From Promicromonospora sp. Populi (GTDB taxonomy: Bacteria > Actinomycetota > Actinomycetes > Actinomycetales > Cellulomonadaceae): a stretch of DNA of 64,000 nucleotides. Positions 50,355-58,427 of the stretch are shown here, piece by piece. Location: contig NZ_CP163528.1 in NCBI RefSeq assembly GCF_041081105.1, forward strand, positions 1,364,001 to 1,428,000, in the 5' to 3' direction. How positions within the stretch are numbered: position 1 is the stretch's first letter; each line of letters opens with the position of its first letter. Under the pieces are notes generated by a model. It worked only from the letters and a program-made list of their open reading frames with translations. It was not told the DNA's origin and made no database searches. A program made the translations under genes and the position numbers.

Positions 50355-51283
50355 ATGACGACGACGGAGCTGTCCGAAGGGCTGGTGCAGAGCCCGGCGC
50401 AGGACGTGGCGGCGAAGACCGCAGACACCACGTCCGCCGTGCGTGCGCCCTCCCGGCCGCCCGCCCTGTCGCCGTCGCGGGCGAACGACTTCATGCAGTG
50501 CCCCCTGCTGTTCCGGTTCCGCACGGTGGACCGGCTGCCCGAGCCGCCGTCGGCCGCGGCGGCCCGCGGCACCCTGGTGCACTCGGTGCTGGAGCGGCTG
50601 TACGACGCGCCGCTGGGCGAGCGGACCCTGGCCGCCGCCCACGACCTGCTGCCCGGGGAGTGGGACCGGCTGCTGGAGGCGGACGAGCGGTACACGTCCT
50701 TGTTCACCGACGGGGTCGGCCCGGACGGGCAGGACCGCGCGGGCTGGCTCGCGGAGCCGGCGCGCTGCTGGGCACGTACTTCACGCTGGAGGACCCGAAC
50801 CGGCTGGAGCCCGCCGAGCGAGAGCTGCTGGTGGAGTCGCAGCTCGACGGCGGACCGCTGCTGCGCGGCATCGTGGACCGGCTGGATGTAGCGCCCGACG
50901 GCGCCGTCCGGGTGGTCGACTACAAGACGGGCAAGTCGCCCCGTCCGGGCTACGAGGGTTCCGCCGTGTTCCAGATGCGGTTCTACGCCCTGGTGCTGTG
51001 GCGGGAGCGCGGGGTGCTGCCCAAGATGCTGCAGCTGGTGTACCTGGGCGACGGTCAGGTTCTGCGCGGTGAGCCCACTACCGGCCAGCTGGAGCAGACG
51101 GAGCAGAAGGTCCGCACCATCTGGTCGGCCATCGAGGATGCCGCCCGGAGCGGCGAGTGGAAGCCGCGCCGCTCCAAGCTGTGCGGCTGGTGCGCGCACC
51201 AGGACGTGTGCCCGGAGTTCGGCGGCACACCACCCGAGATCCCGGAGGGTGCGGTCGAACTCCGGCTGGGCATCACTGTCTGA
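50355..51283 (+). pseudogene. RecB/Cas4-like PD-(D/E)XK nuclease, frameshifted
   Basis: Two frames together encode a nuclease of about 309 residues. The first holds LSPSRANDFMQCPLLFRFRTVDRLPE and ARGTLVHSVLERLYD. The second holds GTYFTLEDPNRLEPAERELLVE, LLRGIVDRLDVAP, the nuclease motif VRVVDYKTGK and a Cys cluster CGWCAHQDVC. With the Cys in MQCP this gives four likely iron-sulfur ligands, as in Cas4 and AddB. One base is missing near 50756 (GAGCC where GAGGCC is expected). The orthologue in mycobacteria is the RecB-like Rv2119 type beside trmI. DNA end processing is likely if the gene is intact. Confidence 0.85.
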
Positions 51284-51307
51284 CCCGAACGTGGCTGTGA
51301 GCGCGGC

Positions 51308-51997
51308 TCAGCCGAGCAGATCCACGACCTCACCCGACACGATCCGGCCCAGCACCTCGAGGTCGACCTGCTTGAGCGAGGCCGCCCGGCTGAGGCCCGG
51401 GCGCGGCGGGACGGGCACCTCGTTGGGTACGCCCAAGGTGCGGGCGCCCGACGCGAGCGCGGACGTGATGCCGGGACCGGAGTCCTCTATCGCCACGCAG
51501 TCCTCGGCGCGCACGCCGAGCAGGCCGGCGGCCACGAGGTACGGCTCCGGGTGCGGCTTGCCGTGCGTCACCTCGTCGCCGGTGACGAGGTACCTGAAGG
51601 TGCCTGCGGGGGCGCCGTCGGCCACGACCTGGGCCTGGCTGCGGTAGGACATCGTGACGATCGCGCACGGGACCTGCGCCGCGCGCAGGTCCGCGAGCAG
51701 CTCGAGCACGCCGGAGCGCCACGGCACGGCCTCGCGCAGCTGCTCGTTGACCCGGTCGACGAGCAGGGTCACGATCTCGGTGGGTTCGAGCGGGACGCCG
51801 GCGTCGTGCAGCATGCGGCCGGTGGTGATGAGCGCCTGGCCGACCGCGCCGAGCGCGTCCTCGTGCGTCCACGACGCCCCGTGCTCCGCGACTATCTCGT
51901 GCTCGGCACGCATCCAGTACGGCTCGGTGTCGACGAGGGTGCCGTCCATGTCGAACAGGACGGCGGCGGGCAGGACACCTGATGAGTCTTGGGGCAC
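51308..51997 (-). CDS. HAD-superfamily phosphatase / beta-phosphoglucomutase-like
   Basis: A 229-residue HAD hydrolase. Motif I is VLFDMDGTLVDTEP (nucleophile Asp and acid/base Asp), motif II VTMSY, motif III HGKPHPEPYL and motif IV CVAIEDSGPGITSA. The helical cap of about 70 residues is of the PGMB/phosphatase class C1. The substrate, probably a sugar phosphate, is unknown. Two GTG starts are in frame: 52003, and 51997, which sits six bases after a TAGCAT -10 box and is preferred. The gene is convergent with the RecB-like gene. Confidence 0.9.
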   Translation of the reverse strand: MPQDSSGVLPAAVLFDMDGTLVDTEPYWMRAEHEIVAEHGASWTHEDALGAVGQALITTGRMLHDAGVPLEPTEIVTLLVDRVNEQLREAVPWRSGVLELLADLRAAQVPCAIVTMSYRSQAQVVADGAPAGTFRYLVTGDEVTHGKPHPEPYLVAAGLLGVRAEDCVAIEDSGPGITSALASGARTLGVPNEVPVPPRPGLSRAASLKQVDLEVLGRIVSGEVVDLLG

Positions 51998-52003
51998 CGG
52001 CAC

Positions 52004-52009
52004 ATGCTA
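52004..52009 (-). promoter_or_regulatory. -10 box for leaderless HAD gene
   Basis: TAGCAT, six bases, then GTG 51997. It sets the start choice. Confidence 0.5.
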
Positions 52010-52094
52010 AGTGCCCAGGTCGTACGGCCGGTAAACGGCCGCACGACCGACCGGAACCGGACAGCCCGCGAGAACCGTCAGTCCGCAAGAACCG

Positions 52095-52637
52095 TCAGTC
52101 CGCGAGTAGCTGCTCCATGCGGCGCTCCCGGTCCGCGTCCAGCACGGCCTCGTCGAACGCGGCGACCGCCTCGTCGAACGTGTTGTTCACCCGCGGGTCG
52201 ATCTCGACGACACCCGCGGGGGCGACGATCGTCTGGTCGTACTCCGCGACCCACGCGTCGATGTGCGCAACGTAGGCGTCGCGGGCCGCGTCGAGCTTGC
52301 CACCGTCCTTGAGCGGCACGGCCTTTGCGTCGTCCTTGGCGTCCAGGGTTGCCGACCGTGCCTGTTCGGCGAGGCCGGGCACGTCTGTCATGAGCGCGGT
52401 GGCGAGCTCCTCCTGCTGCTCGCCGTCGGCGGTGGCCTCGATCTCGTCGAGCCGGTCGCTGACCTCGTCGATGTAGCCACGCATCGACGACTCGCTGTGC
52501 TCCACGGCGTCGAGCAGCACGTCAGCGGGTTCGCGCGTGCGCTCGGCCTCGGACCAGGCGATGCCGCTGCCGGCGCCGGCGACGACGAGCGCCCCGGCGA
52601 CAGACAGCAGGACCCGGTGATTTCGCAGGTTGAGCAT
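52095..52637 (-). CDS. Hypothetical exported or membrane-anchored helical protein
   Basis: A 180-residue protein of unrecognised family. MLNLRNHR is followed by a hydrophobic segment LLSVAGALVVAGAGSGIAW (about 9-28) that is a signal or anchor; there is no lipobox. The rest is acidic and strongly helical (SESSMRGYIDEVSDRLDEIEATADGEQQEEL) and contains a possible coiled coil. Start 52637 was chosen at the hydrophobic N-terminus; the frame extends upstream to 52802 with unlikely sequence. It has no obvious partner. The 245 bases upstream, to the divergent gene at 52883, hold no other gene. Confidence 0.7.
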   Translation of the reverse strand: MLNLRNHRVLLSVAGALVVAGAGSGIAWSEAERTREPADVLLDAVEHSESSMRGYIDEVSDRLDEIEATADGEQQEELATALMTDVPGLAEQARSATLDAKDDAKAVPLKDGGKLDAARDAYVAHIDAWVAEYDQTIVAPAGVVEIDPRVNNTFDEAVAAFDEAVLDADRERRMEQLLAD

Positions 52638-52882
52638 TAGTTCATCGTCACCCGAACCAGGGGTGCTCAGCACCGTGAACGGTGTGATCCGTGGCGGAGC
52701 AAACGCCCATACCTGTACTTTCCGGGCAGCATTCGGTGGCACGGGCCCGACTCGGCAAAGATCTCCGACCTGCGGCGCAACCCACACCTCCGCCGCGCGC
52801 ACCGCGACGTCCTGGGTGATGCTGGCTCTCGGTCGGCGGTCACCGCGGACGACTCCGGCAGCACCGACAAGGAGGACAGACC

Positions 52883-53284
52883 GTGTTCGGACCCGATTTC
52901 TTCGAGCGGCTCTCGCAGCGGACGTACTACGACCTCGACGGCAACCGGATCACGCAGGACCAGTGGTCCGTGCTGCGGCTGGGGGCCGGCGGGGGCCACG
53001 TCGCGCGCGACCAGATCGGGTTCTACCACGTGTCGACGGTGTGGACCGGGATCGACAACGCGGCCTCCATCGAGGACGAGCACGGCCACACCCCGCTGAT
53101 CTACGAAACCATGGTCTTCGTCGAGCGCCTCGACCCGGACGGCGTGCTCTCCGAGGACGAGCTCCTCGACTGCACCGAGCAGTACGCGGAGCTGCACGCG
53201 ACACGCGAGACCGCGCTTGCCGGCCACCACCGCGCGACAGCGATGGTCCACGACTGGGTAGTCAACGGACGCCCGGAGCTCTGA
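52883..53284 (+). CDS. Hypothetical protein
   Basis: A 133-residue soluble protein that I do not recognise. It begins MFGPDFFERLSQRTYYDLDGNRITQDQW and is acidic and rich in aromatic residues, without a signal peptide or membrane segment. GTG 52883 is well supported by a perfect AAGGAGG seven bases upstream, the strongest ribosome site in this part of the window. It ends 15 bases before the HD-domain gene in the same direction, so the two are probably co-transcribed. Confidence 0.72.
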   Translation: MFGPDFFERLSQRTYYDLDGNRITQDQWSVLRLGAGGGHVARDQIGFYHVSTVWTGIDNAASIEDEHGHTPLIYETMVFVERLDPDGVLSEDELLDCTEQYAELHATRETALAGHHRATAMVHDWVVNGRPEL

Positions 53285-53299
53285 CGAGGAGGCCCACGG

Positions 53300-53947
53300 A
53301 TGCAGACACGGCCGCACACCAGCACAGCTGTCCGGACCATCTTTTCCGCTCCCCGTCGCGCCGCGCACGACCCGGCGCTCTACGGTGAAGCGATGCACCG
53401 AACCACCCCGCGGGAGCTGGACCCCGCGGGAGCACAGGCACTGCTGACCGAGCTCTTCGAACCCGGTGCCGACCGGCTCGCCCACTCGATCGGCGTCGGA
53501 CGGCGCGCGGAACACGTCGCCCGCGTGCTGGGCCGGCCGGAGCTGCTCGTCTCCGCGGCATACCTGCACGACGTCGGCTACGCCGCGCCCGCCTGCGACA
53601 CCGGCCTGCACCAGCTCGACGGCGCCCGGTACCTCCGCTCGCTCGGCGCCCCGGACCAGCTCAGCAGCCTCGTCGCACACCACACCGCGGCGACCGTCGA
53701 GGCGGCAGCACGGGGCCTCGACACGACGCTGCGGCAGGAGTTCCCCGCGCCGTCGGGCGATCTGCTGGACCTGCTCACCTACTGCGACCTGACCACCTCC
53801 GCCCAGGGCGAGGTAGTCACCGTGGACCAGCGGTTCGACCGCATCTACGACCGCTACCCGCCCGGCCACGTGGTCTCCCGCAGCATGCGGCGCGCGGAGG
53901 CCCGGGTGCGGCGGATCGTGTACGCGGTCGAGCAGCAGCTCCGGTAG
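53300..53947 (+). CDS. HD-domain phosphohydrolase
   Basis: A protein of up to 215 residues. The HD metal motif is seen as HSIGVGRRAEHVARVL (first His), AAYLHDVGY (His-Asp) and LVAHHTAA, with a later Asp in TYCDLTTS. Such enzymes hydrolyse phosphate esters of nucleotides; the exact substrate is open. Two starts compete. ATG 53300 has GAGGAGG seven bases upstream. ATG 53393 (MHRTTPRELDPAG) lies six bases after TACGGT and would be leaderless (184 residues); the extra N-terminus has no conserved look. Confidence 0.85.
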   Translation: MQTRPHTSTAVRTIFSAPRRAAHDPALYGEAMHRTTPRELDPAGAQALLTELFEPGADRLAHSIGVGRRAEHVARVLGRPELLVSAAYLHDVGYAAPACDTGLHQLDGARYLRSLGAPDQLSSLVAHHTAATVEAAARGLDTTLRQEFPAPSGDLLDLLTYCDLTTSAQGEVVTVDQRFDRIYDRYPPGHVVSRSMRRAEARVRRIVYAVEQQLR

Positions 53948-53966
53948 GCCCGGTCGCCCCGGCAGG

Positions 53967-54440
53967 TCAGGTAAGGAACGGCTGCGTCCTGGTCCCGTCC
54001 ACCGCGTGCGCGATCCGCAGCCGCATCGAGGGGTGGATGTCCAGCTCGTCGAGCCGGTCGACCTGCTGCCACACGACCTCGCTCGACTCCTCCGACGTCC
54101 GCGCGTACCCGGCCGTGACGGTGCCGCGCATGCAGATCGAGAACTGCGACCGGACCTCGCCGTCCGAGTACACGATCACGTGCCGGGGATCGGTGTAGAT
54201 CCCGACCAGGCCCGTGATCCGCACGCGGTATCCGGTCTCCTCCTCGGTCTCCCGGACCCCCGCCTCGCGGACGGTCTCGCCAGGGTCGATACCGCCGCCA
54301 GGGAGCGCCCAGAGGTTGTTGTCGGTGCGATGGATCATCAGCAGGCGTCCGACGTCGTCCTGGACTGCCACCGTGACCGAGGGGACCACGGAGTTCACGG
54401 CCGGCGCGGCCGGGTCGTCGAAGTAGTCGGACCGGACCAT
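53967..54440 (-). CDS. NUDIX hydrolase
   Basis: A 157-residue nucleotide-diphosphate hydrolase. The complete Nudix box GGGIDPGETVREAGVRETEEETGY (first 20 residues GGGIDPGETVREAGVRETEE) follows LLMIHRTDNNLWALP. The substrate cannot be predicted from sequence. ATG 54440 shares bases with the stop of the upstream XRE gene (TGATG); GTG 54443 is an alternative. The overlap makes the pair a single unit, and XRE plus NUDIX pairs of this kind recur in Streptomyces and relatives. Confidence 0.93.
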   Translation of the reverse strand: MVRSDYFDDPAAPAVNSVVPSVTVAVQDDVGRLLMIHRTDNNLWALPGGGIDPGETVREAGVRETEEETGYRVRITGLVGIYTDPRHVIVYSDGEVRSQFSICMRGTVTAGYARTSEESSEVVWQQVDRLDELDIHPSMRLRIAHAVDGTRTQPFLT

Positions 54441-55201
54441 CACGCGACCCTGCCCGAGTCCTCCGTCCGAGGCCATGCCTCCAACGGCTTCGCGGCGGAC
54501 CACACCCGCTCGAACCCCGCCTGGTAGGCGGGTGCCATCGACGCCTCCGGGCCGTCCTTGAGGTGCAGCAGCGGGTTGGCCCCCGCGGGCGAGCCCCACA
54601 CGTGGGTGTTGACCAGCAGGTCGTCGTCGAACCGGAAGGTCGTGGCGTACAGGGTGCTGCTGTGCAGCCGGACCTCGACGCCCGGGGTGCCGAGGGCGGG
54701 CGCGAGGTAGCCCAGCACGAGCGCGATCCGGCCGGCCAGGCCCGTCCCGCCCTCCTCCGTGGTGCGTACGGACACGGCGTCGCTGTCCGGGTCGCCCAGC
54801 AGCAGCCGCACCCGGACGCCGCGCGCGGCCATGGACACGATCTCGGTGGTCAGGTCCAGCGTCTGGTCGGGCAGGAAGGTCGCCGCGAACGCGTGCAGCT
54901 CGAACCGCTGCTCCACACCCGCGACGAAGGCGCGCCAGGTCCCGGCCGGCACCGCACGCCGTGCGGGATACACACCGACGATCTCCTGGGCGGCGGCCTC
55001 GGCCCGGTCGACGTCCCCCCACAGCGCCGCGACGTCGCAGCCCAGGGCGTCGGAGACGGCGACACGATGGCGTGGGTGCGGGGTGCGGCCCTGGGCTACC
55101 CACCGCTCCACGGTCTTCGGATCCACGCCGACGGCGGCCGCGAGCCGGACCTGGCTCAGGCCGGCCTGGCTCATCGCTGCGACCAGTCGTTGATTCCTCA
55201 C
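54440..55201 (-). CDS. XRE-type regulator with DUF5919-like C-terminal domain
   Basis: A 253-residue protein. The N-terminal helix-turn-helix is LVAAMSQAGLSQVRLAAAVGVDPKTVERWVAQGRTPHPRHR. The C-terminal two thirds (from about residue 90) have VEQRFELHAFAATFLPDQTLD, RGVRVRLLLGDPDSDAV and VEVRLHSSTLYATTFRFDDDLLVNTHVWG, which resemble a phospholipase-D-like fold without the HKD catalytic motif. I take it as DUF5919-like from memory of the family; this is not certain. It likely senses a ligand and controls the coupled NUDIX gene. GTG 55201 follows TAGGGG by seven bases. Confidence 0.8.
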   Translation of the reverse strand: MRNQRLVAAMSQAGLSQVRLAAAVGVDPKTVERWVAQGRTPHPRHRVAVSDALGCDVAALWGDVDRAEAAAQEIVGVYPARRAVPAGTWRAFVAGVEQRFELHAFAATFLPDQTLDLTTEIVSMAARGVRVRLLLGDPDSDAVSVRTTEEGGTGLAGRIALVLGYLAPALGTPGVEVRLHSSTLYATTFRFDDDLLVNTHVWGSPAGANPLLHLKDGPEASMAPAYQAGFERVWSAAKPLEAWPRTEDSGRVA

Positions 55202-55208
55202 GTGATAC

Positions 55209-55214
55209 CCCCTA
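55209..55214 (-). promoter_or_regulatory. -10-like box before the XRE gene
   Basis: TAGGGG, seven bases, then GTG 55201. The same G-run can act as a ribosome site, so leaderless status is unclear. Confidence 0.4.
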
Positions 55215-55365
55215 GGGACGTATCTACCACCGAAACGTCCCGGCCGCTGCCGATGGCACGTCCCATGCCCCCGGCGCACAGTGGTATCGAACACCCAGTG
55301 GTATCCAGAACACCCAGCGACACCCAAGCAGTCGTCCCTGTCCGCCCCGTGTACCGGAGAGTCCC

Positions 55366-55653
55366 GTGAACCCAATTGCGTCGCAGTCGGTCACCGAACG
55401 CCTCGGCGATGTCATCGATCTGCTGCGGCACGTCCGGGCGGACTGGATCGAGGTCCTCACGGTCACACCCGACCGGGTGACGCTGCAGCCCTGGCACCTG
55501 GACGACGGCGAGAGCATCGCCCGCTCGCTGGGCCTCGACCACGCGATCGACCAGCGCATGCTGGACCCTGGGTACACGCTGTGGACCGGTACCTGGCGAG
55601 GCGTCGAGGTGCAGGTCCGCGGCGCGCTGCGCGCGGGCGTGCCGGTTTCCTGA
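55366..55653 (+). CDS. Small hypothetical protein
   Basis: A 95-residue soluble protein that I do not recognise (MNPIASQSVTERLGDVIDLL, later WTGTWRGVEVQVRGALRAG). It is mixed alpha/beta, slightly acidic, with no signal peptide. GTG 55366 has GGAGA at suitable distance. It is divergent from the XRE gene (164-base gap) and 109 bases before the PAC2 gene. Confidence 0.6.
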   Translation: MNPIASQSVTERLGDVIDLLRHVRADWIEVLTVTPDRVTLQPWHLDDGESIARSLGLDHAIDQRMLDPGYTLWTGTWRGVEVQVRGALRAGVPVS

Positions 55654-55750
55654 CAGCGCTGCACCGCCCCCGGACCGTCGTCGGCAGGCCCTCGATTCGC
55701 CCGTCCGCGAACGCGCCCGTGCCCCAGGCCTCTCCGAGCGCACCACGCCC

Positions 55751-55756
55751 TAGGGT
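55751..55756 (+). promoter_or_regulatory. -10 box for leaderless PAC2 gene
   Basis: TAGGGT, six bases, then ATG 55763. The context CCCTAGGGT-GGGGG closely matches that before the RecB-like gene at 50342. Confidence 0.6.
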
Positions 55757-55762
55757 GGGGGG

Positions 55763-56641
55763 ATGACCGACGCGCATCACGAGCAGCCGGAGCAGGCCTC
55801 GCCTCGCCAGACCGTGCTCCTCGCTGCCTTCGAAGGTTGGAACGACGCGGGGAGCGCTGCCACGACGGCACTGACGCACCTCGCCGAGGTGTGGGGCGCC
55901 GAGAAGGTGACCGAGCTCGACCCCGAGGAGTTCCACGACTTCCAGGTCAACCGGCCCTACATCTCGCTGGACGAGGACGGCAAACGCTCCATCACCTGGC
56001 CCACGACGTCCATCTCCGTGGCCCAGGTAGGCGAGCGCAAGGTGGTGCTGGTGCACGGCGTCGAGCCGTCGATGCGATGGCGTAAGTACTGCGAGGAGCT
56101 GCTGCAGGTGGCCGACGACCTGGGGGTGCGGACGGTCATCACGCTCGGCGCGCTCCTGGCCGACGTGCCCCACACGCGGCCCATCCCGATGACCGCGACC
56201 TCCGACAGCGTGGGCCTGCAGTCCGTGCTCGACATCGAGGCCAACACCTACCAGGGCCCCACCGGGATCGTGGGGGTGCTGCAGCACGAGGCCGCCGAGC
56301 TGGGCCTGCAGTCGGTCAGCCTGTGGGCAGCCGTGCCGCACTACGTGGCCAACCCACCGTCGCCCAAGGCGACCCTCGCGATCCTCACGCGCGTGGAGGA
56401 GATCCTCGGCGAGCCGGTGCCGATGGGCGAGCTGCCCGACGACGCTGCCGCCTGGCAGCACGGCGTGGACGAGCTGGCGTCCGAGGACTCGGAGATCTCC
56501 GAGTACGTGGCCCAGCTGGAGGAGGCGAAGGACACCGCGGAGCTCCCGGAGGCGTCCGGTGACGCCATAGCGCGCGAGTTCGAGCGCTACCTGCGCCGCA
56601 GGGACACCGGCGGCAAGGACAGCGGGCCGGAGAAGCTCTGA
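55763..56641 (+). CDS. PAC2 family protein
   Basis: A 292-residue protein of the proteasome assembly chaperone 2 (PAC2) superfamily: VLLAAFEGWNDAGSAATTAL at the N-terminus, RPYISLDEDGKRSITWP, KVVLVHGVEPSMRWRKYCEELL, VRTVITLGALLADVPHTRP and GLQSVSLWAAVPHYVANPPSPKATLAIL. Actinobacterial members (Rv2125 type) are structurally related to eukaryotic PAC2, but a role in proteasome assembly is not proven in bacteria. Its closeness to the proteasome locus is conserved. A bidirectional terminator follows. Confidence 0.93.
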   Translation: MTDAHHEQPEQASPRQTVLLAAFEGWNDAGSAATTALTHLAEVWGAEKVTELDPEEFHDFQVNRPYISLDEDGKRSITWPTTSISVAQVGERKVVLVHGVEPSMRWRKYCEELLQVADDLGVRTVITLGALLADVPHTRPIPMTATSDSVGLQSVLDIEANTYQGPTGIVGVLQHEAAELGLQSVSLWAAVPHYVANPPSPKATLAILTRVEEILGEPVPMGELPDDAAAWQHGVDELASEDSEISEYVAQLEEAKDTAELPEASGDAIAREFERYLRRRDTGGKDSGPEKL

Positions 56642-56670
56642 CCTCAGGACAAGCAACAAGTAACAAGCAC

Positions 56671-56704
56671 AGAGGCCTGAGCCCCCGGGGGGGCTCAGGC
56701 CTCT
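56671..56704. terminator. Bidirectional terminator
   Basis: Perfect 16-base arms (AGAGGCCTGAGCCCCC and complement) around a 2-base loop, lying between the convergent PAC2 gene and the small gene at 56727. It serves both strands. Confidence 0.9.
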
Positions 56705-56726
56705 GGCGTTCAGTCAGGCTTGGTGT

Positions 56727-56942
56727 TCACACACTGGTAGTGATCGGCTCGATCCGCACTCCGGCGTCCGGACCGTGAAAGCCCACCCACTTCTCGAGGC
56801 AGCGTGCCGCGTCCTCGACGCGGTCATAAACCGGCGCGAATCCTGGTCCGTTGCGTACGACGCGATAACGCGTGCCGTGCCGGGGCGTCATCGTGACGGT
56901 GACCCGGGTCTCGCCCGTGAAGTCTTCCTCGTACTCCGTCAT
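56727..56942 (-). CDS. Small hypothetical protein
   Basis: A 71-residue protein that I do not recognise (MTEYEEDFTGETRVTVTMTP, later YDRVEDAARCLEKWVGFHGPD). Mixed beta/alpha, acidic, one Cys, no membrane segment. ATG 56942 has AGGA eight bases upstream; ATG 56951 is an alternative. A 43-base inverted repeat (56958-57000) lies just upstream in unusually AT-rich sequence. It ends at the bidirectional terminator. Confidence 0.6.
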   Translation of the reverse strand: MTEYEEDFTGETRVTVTMTPRHGTRYRVVRNGPGFAPVYDRVEDAARCLEKWVGFHGPDAGVRIEPITTSV

Positions 56943-56957
56943 GTTCACCATCCTGCC

Positions 56958-57000
56958 CCGGGTTAATTACAAACGGAAGCAGGGGCTAAAACTAACCCGG
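56958..57000. repeat. Inverted repeat in AT-rich gap
   Basis: Perfect 8-base arms CCGGGTTA (56958-56965) and TAACCCGG (56993-57000) enclose 27 bases that are much richer in A+T than the surroundings. It lies between mshC and the small gene; possible operator or transcript end of mshC. Confidence 0.5.
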
Positions 57001-57053
57001 TGGGCGCCTGGTGCGGCTCTGCCCAACCTGGACCGAACCGGGTTGCCAACCAC

Positions 57054-58364
57054 TCAAAGACGCACTCCGAGCAGGGCATTCACCGTTCGGGCCATGATCC
57101 CGGGAGCGCCCTCCGTGTCCGCGGACGTGTCCCGCGACGGGTCCAGGGACTCCTCGGCCCAGGCGTCGACGGCGGCCAGCGCGGCCGGTGCGTCGAGGTC
57201 GTTCGCGAGCGCGGCCCGGACCGCGGCCAGGGTCACGCCGGCGGACGGGCCGCCGTTGCCGGACATCGCGTCCCGCCAGCGGACGAGCCGCGCCTCGCCC
57301 GCGGGCAGCGAGGTCTCGTCCCACTCCCACTCGGTGCGGTAGTGGTGGGCCAGCAGGGCCAGCCGGATCGCCATCGGGTCGTGGCCGGCGGACCGCAGGC
57401 GCGAGACCAGGACCAGGTTGCCGAGCGACTTGCTCATCTTCTCGCCCTGGTAGGCGACGAGGCCGGCGTGCACGTGCGTACGCGCGCCGGCCGGCTCGCC
57501 GCCGTCGGGCCCCGGACACAGGACGCGCAGGTGCGAGGTCGACATCTCGTGGTGCGGGAACAGCAGGTCCGAGCCGCCGCCCTGCACGTCGAACCGTTCC
57601 CCCGCGGCCAGGCCGAGCCCGTCGCGGGCGATCACCGCGCACTCGATGTGCCAGCCCGGGCGGCCGGTGCCGAGCGGGCCGCCGTCCCACGCGGGCTCCC
57701 CCGGGCGTTCGCGCCGCCACAGCAGCGGGTCCAGGGGGTCCTTCTTGCCCGCGCGGCCGGGGTCGCCGCCGCGCTCGGCGAAGGTGACCAAGGCCTGCGC
57801 GCGGTCGAGGTGCGCGACGGCCCCGAAGTGCGGGTCGGCGGTGAGATCGGCGTAGACGTCGCCCAGCTCCGGCGTCGGGCCGCCTGCGCCCGGCTCGACC
57901 GGGACGCGGTAGGCCGCGCCGGACTCGAGCATGGCCGCCACGGCCCGCGCGACGTCGGGGACCGACTCGACGGCGCCCGTCCACGTGGCCGGCGGTATGA
58001 CGCCGAGCGCGGTCATGTCCTCGCTGAACAGCGCAGTCTGGGTGGCGGCGAGCTCGCGCCAGTCCACGCCGGTCGCCGTCGCCCGCTCCAGCAGCGGGTC
58101 GTCGACGTCGGTCACGTTCGAGGTGTAGACGACGTCCTTGCCCGCGTCGCGCCAGGCGCGCACCAGCAGGTCGAAGGCGACGTAGGTGTTCGCATGCCCG
58201 ATGTGGGTGGCGTCGTACGGCGTGACGCCGCACGCGTACAGCCGGGCCTGCGGCCCCGGCGCCGCCTCGACGAGCTCACCGCTCGACGAGTCGTGGACCC
58301 GCACCGGGTCGGAGGCGGGGAAGCCGGGAAGCTCCGGGACTTGGGGGGTGGGCCAGGCGTGCAC
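57054..58364 (-). CDS. mshC: Cysteine:1-D-myo-inosityl 2-amino-2-deoxy-glucopyranoside ligase
   Basis: A 436-residue ATP-dependent ligase that joins Cys to GlcN-Ins in mycothiol synthesis. It descends from cysteinyl-tRNA synthetase: zinc Cys in YACGVTPYD, the HIGH motif in ATHIGHANTYVAFD, WHIECAVIA with the second zinc Cys, and KMSKS in YQGEKMSKSLGNLV. The tRNA-binding C-terminal part is reduced, as expected for MshC. Start GTG 58364 (VHAWPTPQVPELPG) lies seven bases after TATCGT; the frame extends to 58394 without support. It is typical of mycothiol-producing actinobacteria. Confidence 0.96.
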   Translation of the reverse strand: MHAWPTPQVPELPGFPASDPVRVHDSSSGELVEAAPGPQARLYACGVTPYDATHIGHANTYVAFDLLVRAWRDAGKDVVYTSNVTDVDDPLLERATATGVDWRELAATQTALFSEDMTALGVIPPATWTGAVESVPDVARAVAAMLESGAAYRVPVEPGAGGPTPELGDVYADLTADPHFGAVAHLDRAQALVTFAERGGDPGRAGKKDPLDPLLWRRERPGEPAWDGGPLGTGRPGWHIECAVIARDGLGLAAGERFDVQGGGSDLLFPHHEMSTSHLRVLCPGPDGGEPAGARTHVHAGLVAYQGEKMSKSLGNLVLVSRLRSAGHDPMAIRLALLAHHYRTEWEWDETSLPAGEARLVRWRDAMSGNGGPSAGVTLAAVRAALANDLDAPAALAAVDAWAEESLDPSRDTSADTEGAPGIMARTVNALLGVRL

Positions 58365-58371
58365 GCGACCA

Positions 58372-58377
58372 ACGATA
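58372..58377 (-). promoter_or_regulatory. -10 box for leaderless mshC
   Basis: TATCGT, seven bases, then GTG 58364. Confidence 0.6.
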
Positions 58378-58427
58378 ACTGCCGCCCCCGACACTCCCGG
58401 ACCACCTCACGGCCCCGGTGCCAGGTC

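Noticed and set aside
56775..56966. Plus-strand open frame of 63 codons opposite the small gene at 56727
   Set aside because: The minus-strand frame has a ribosome site and ends at a terminator; the plus-strand one has neither.
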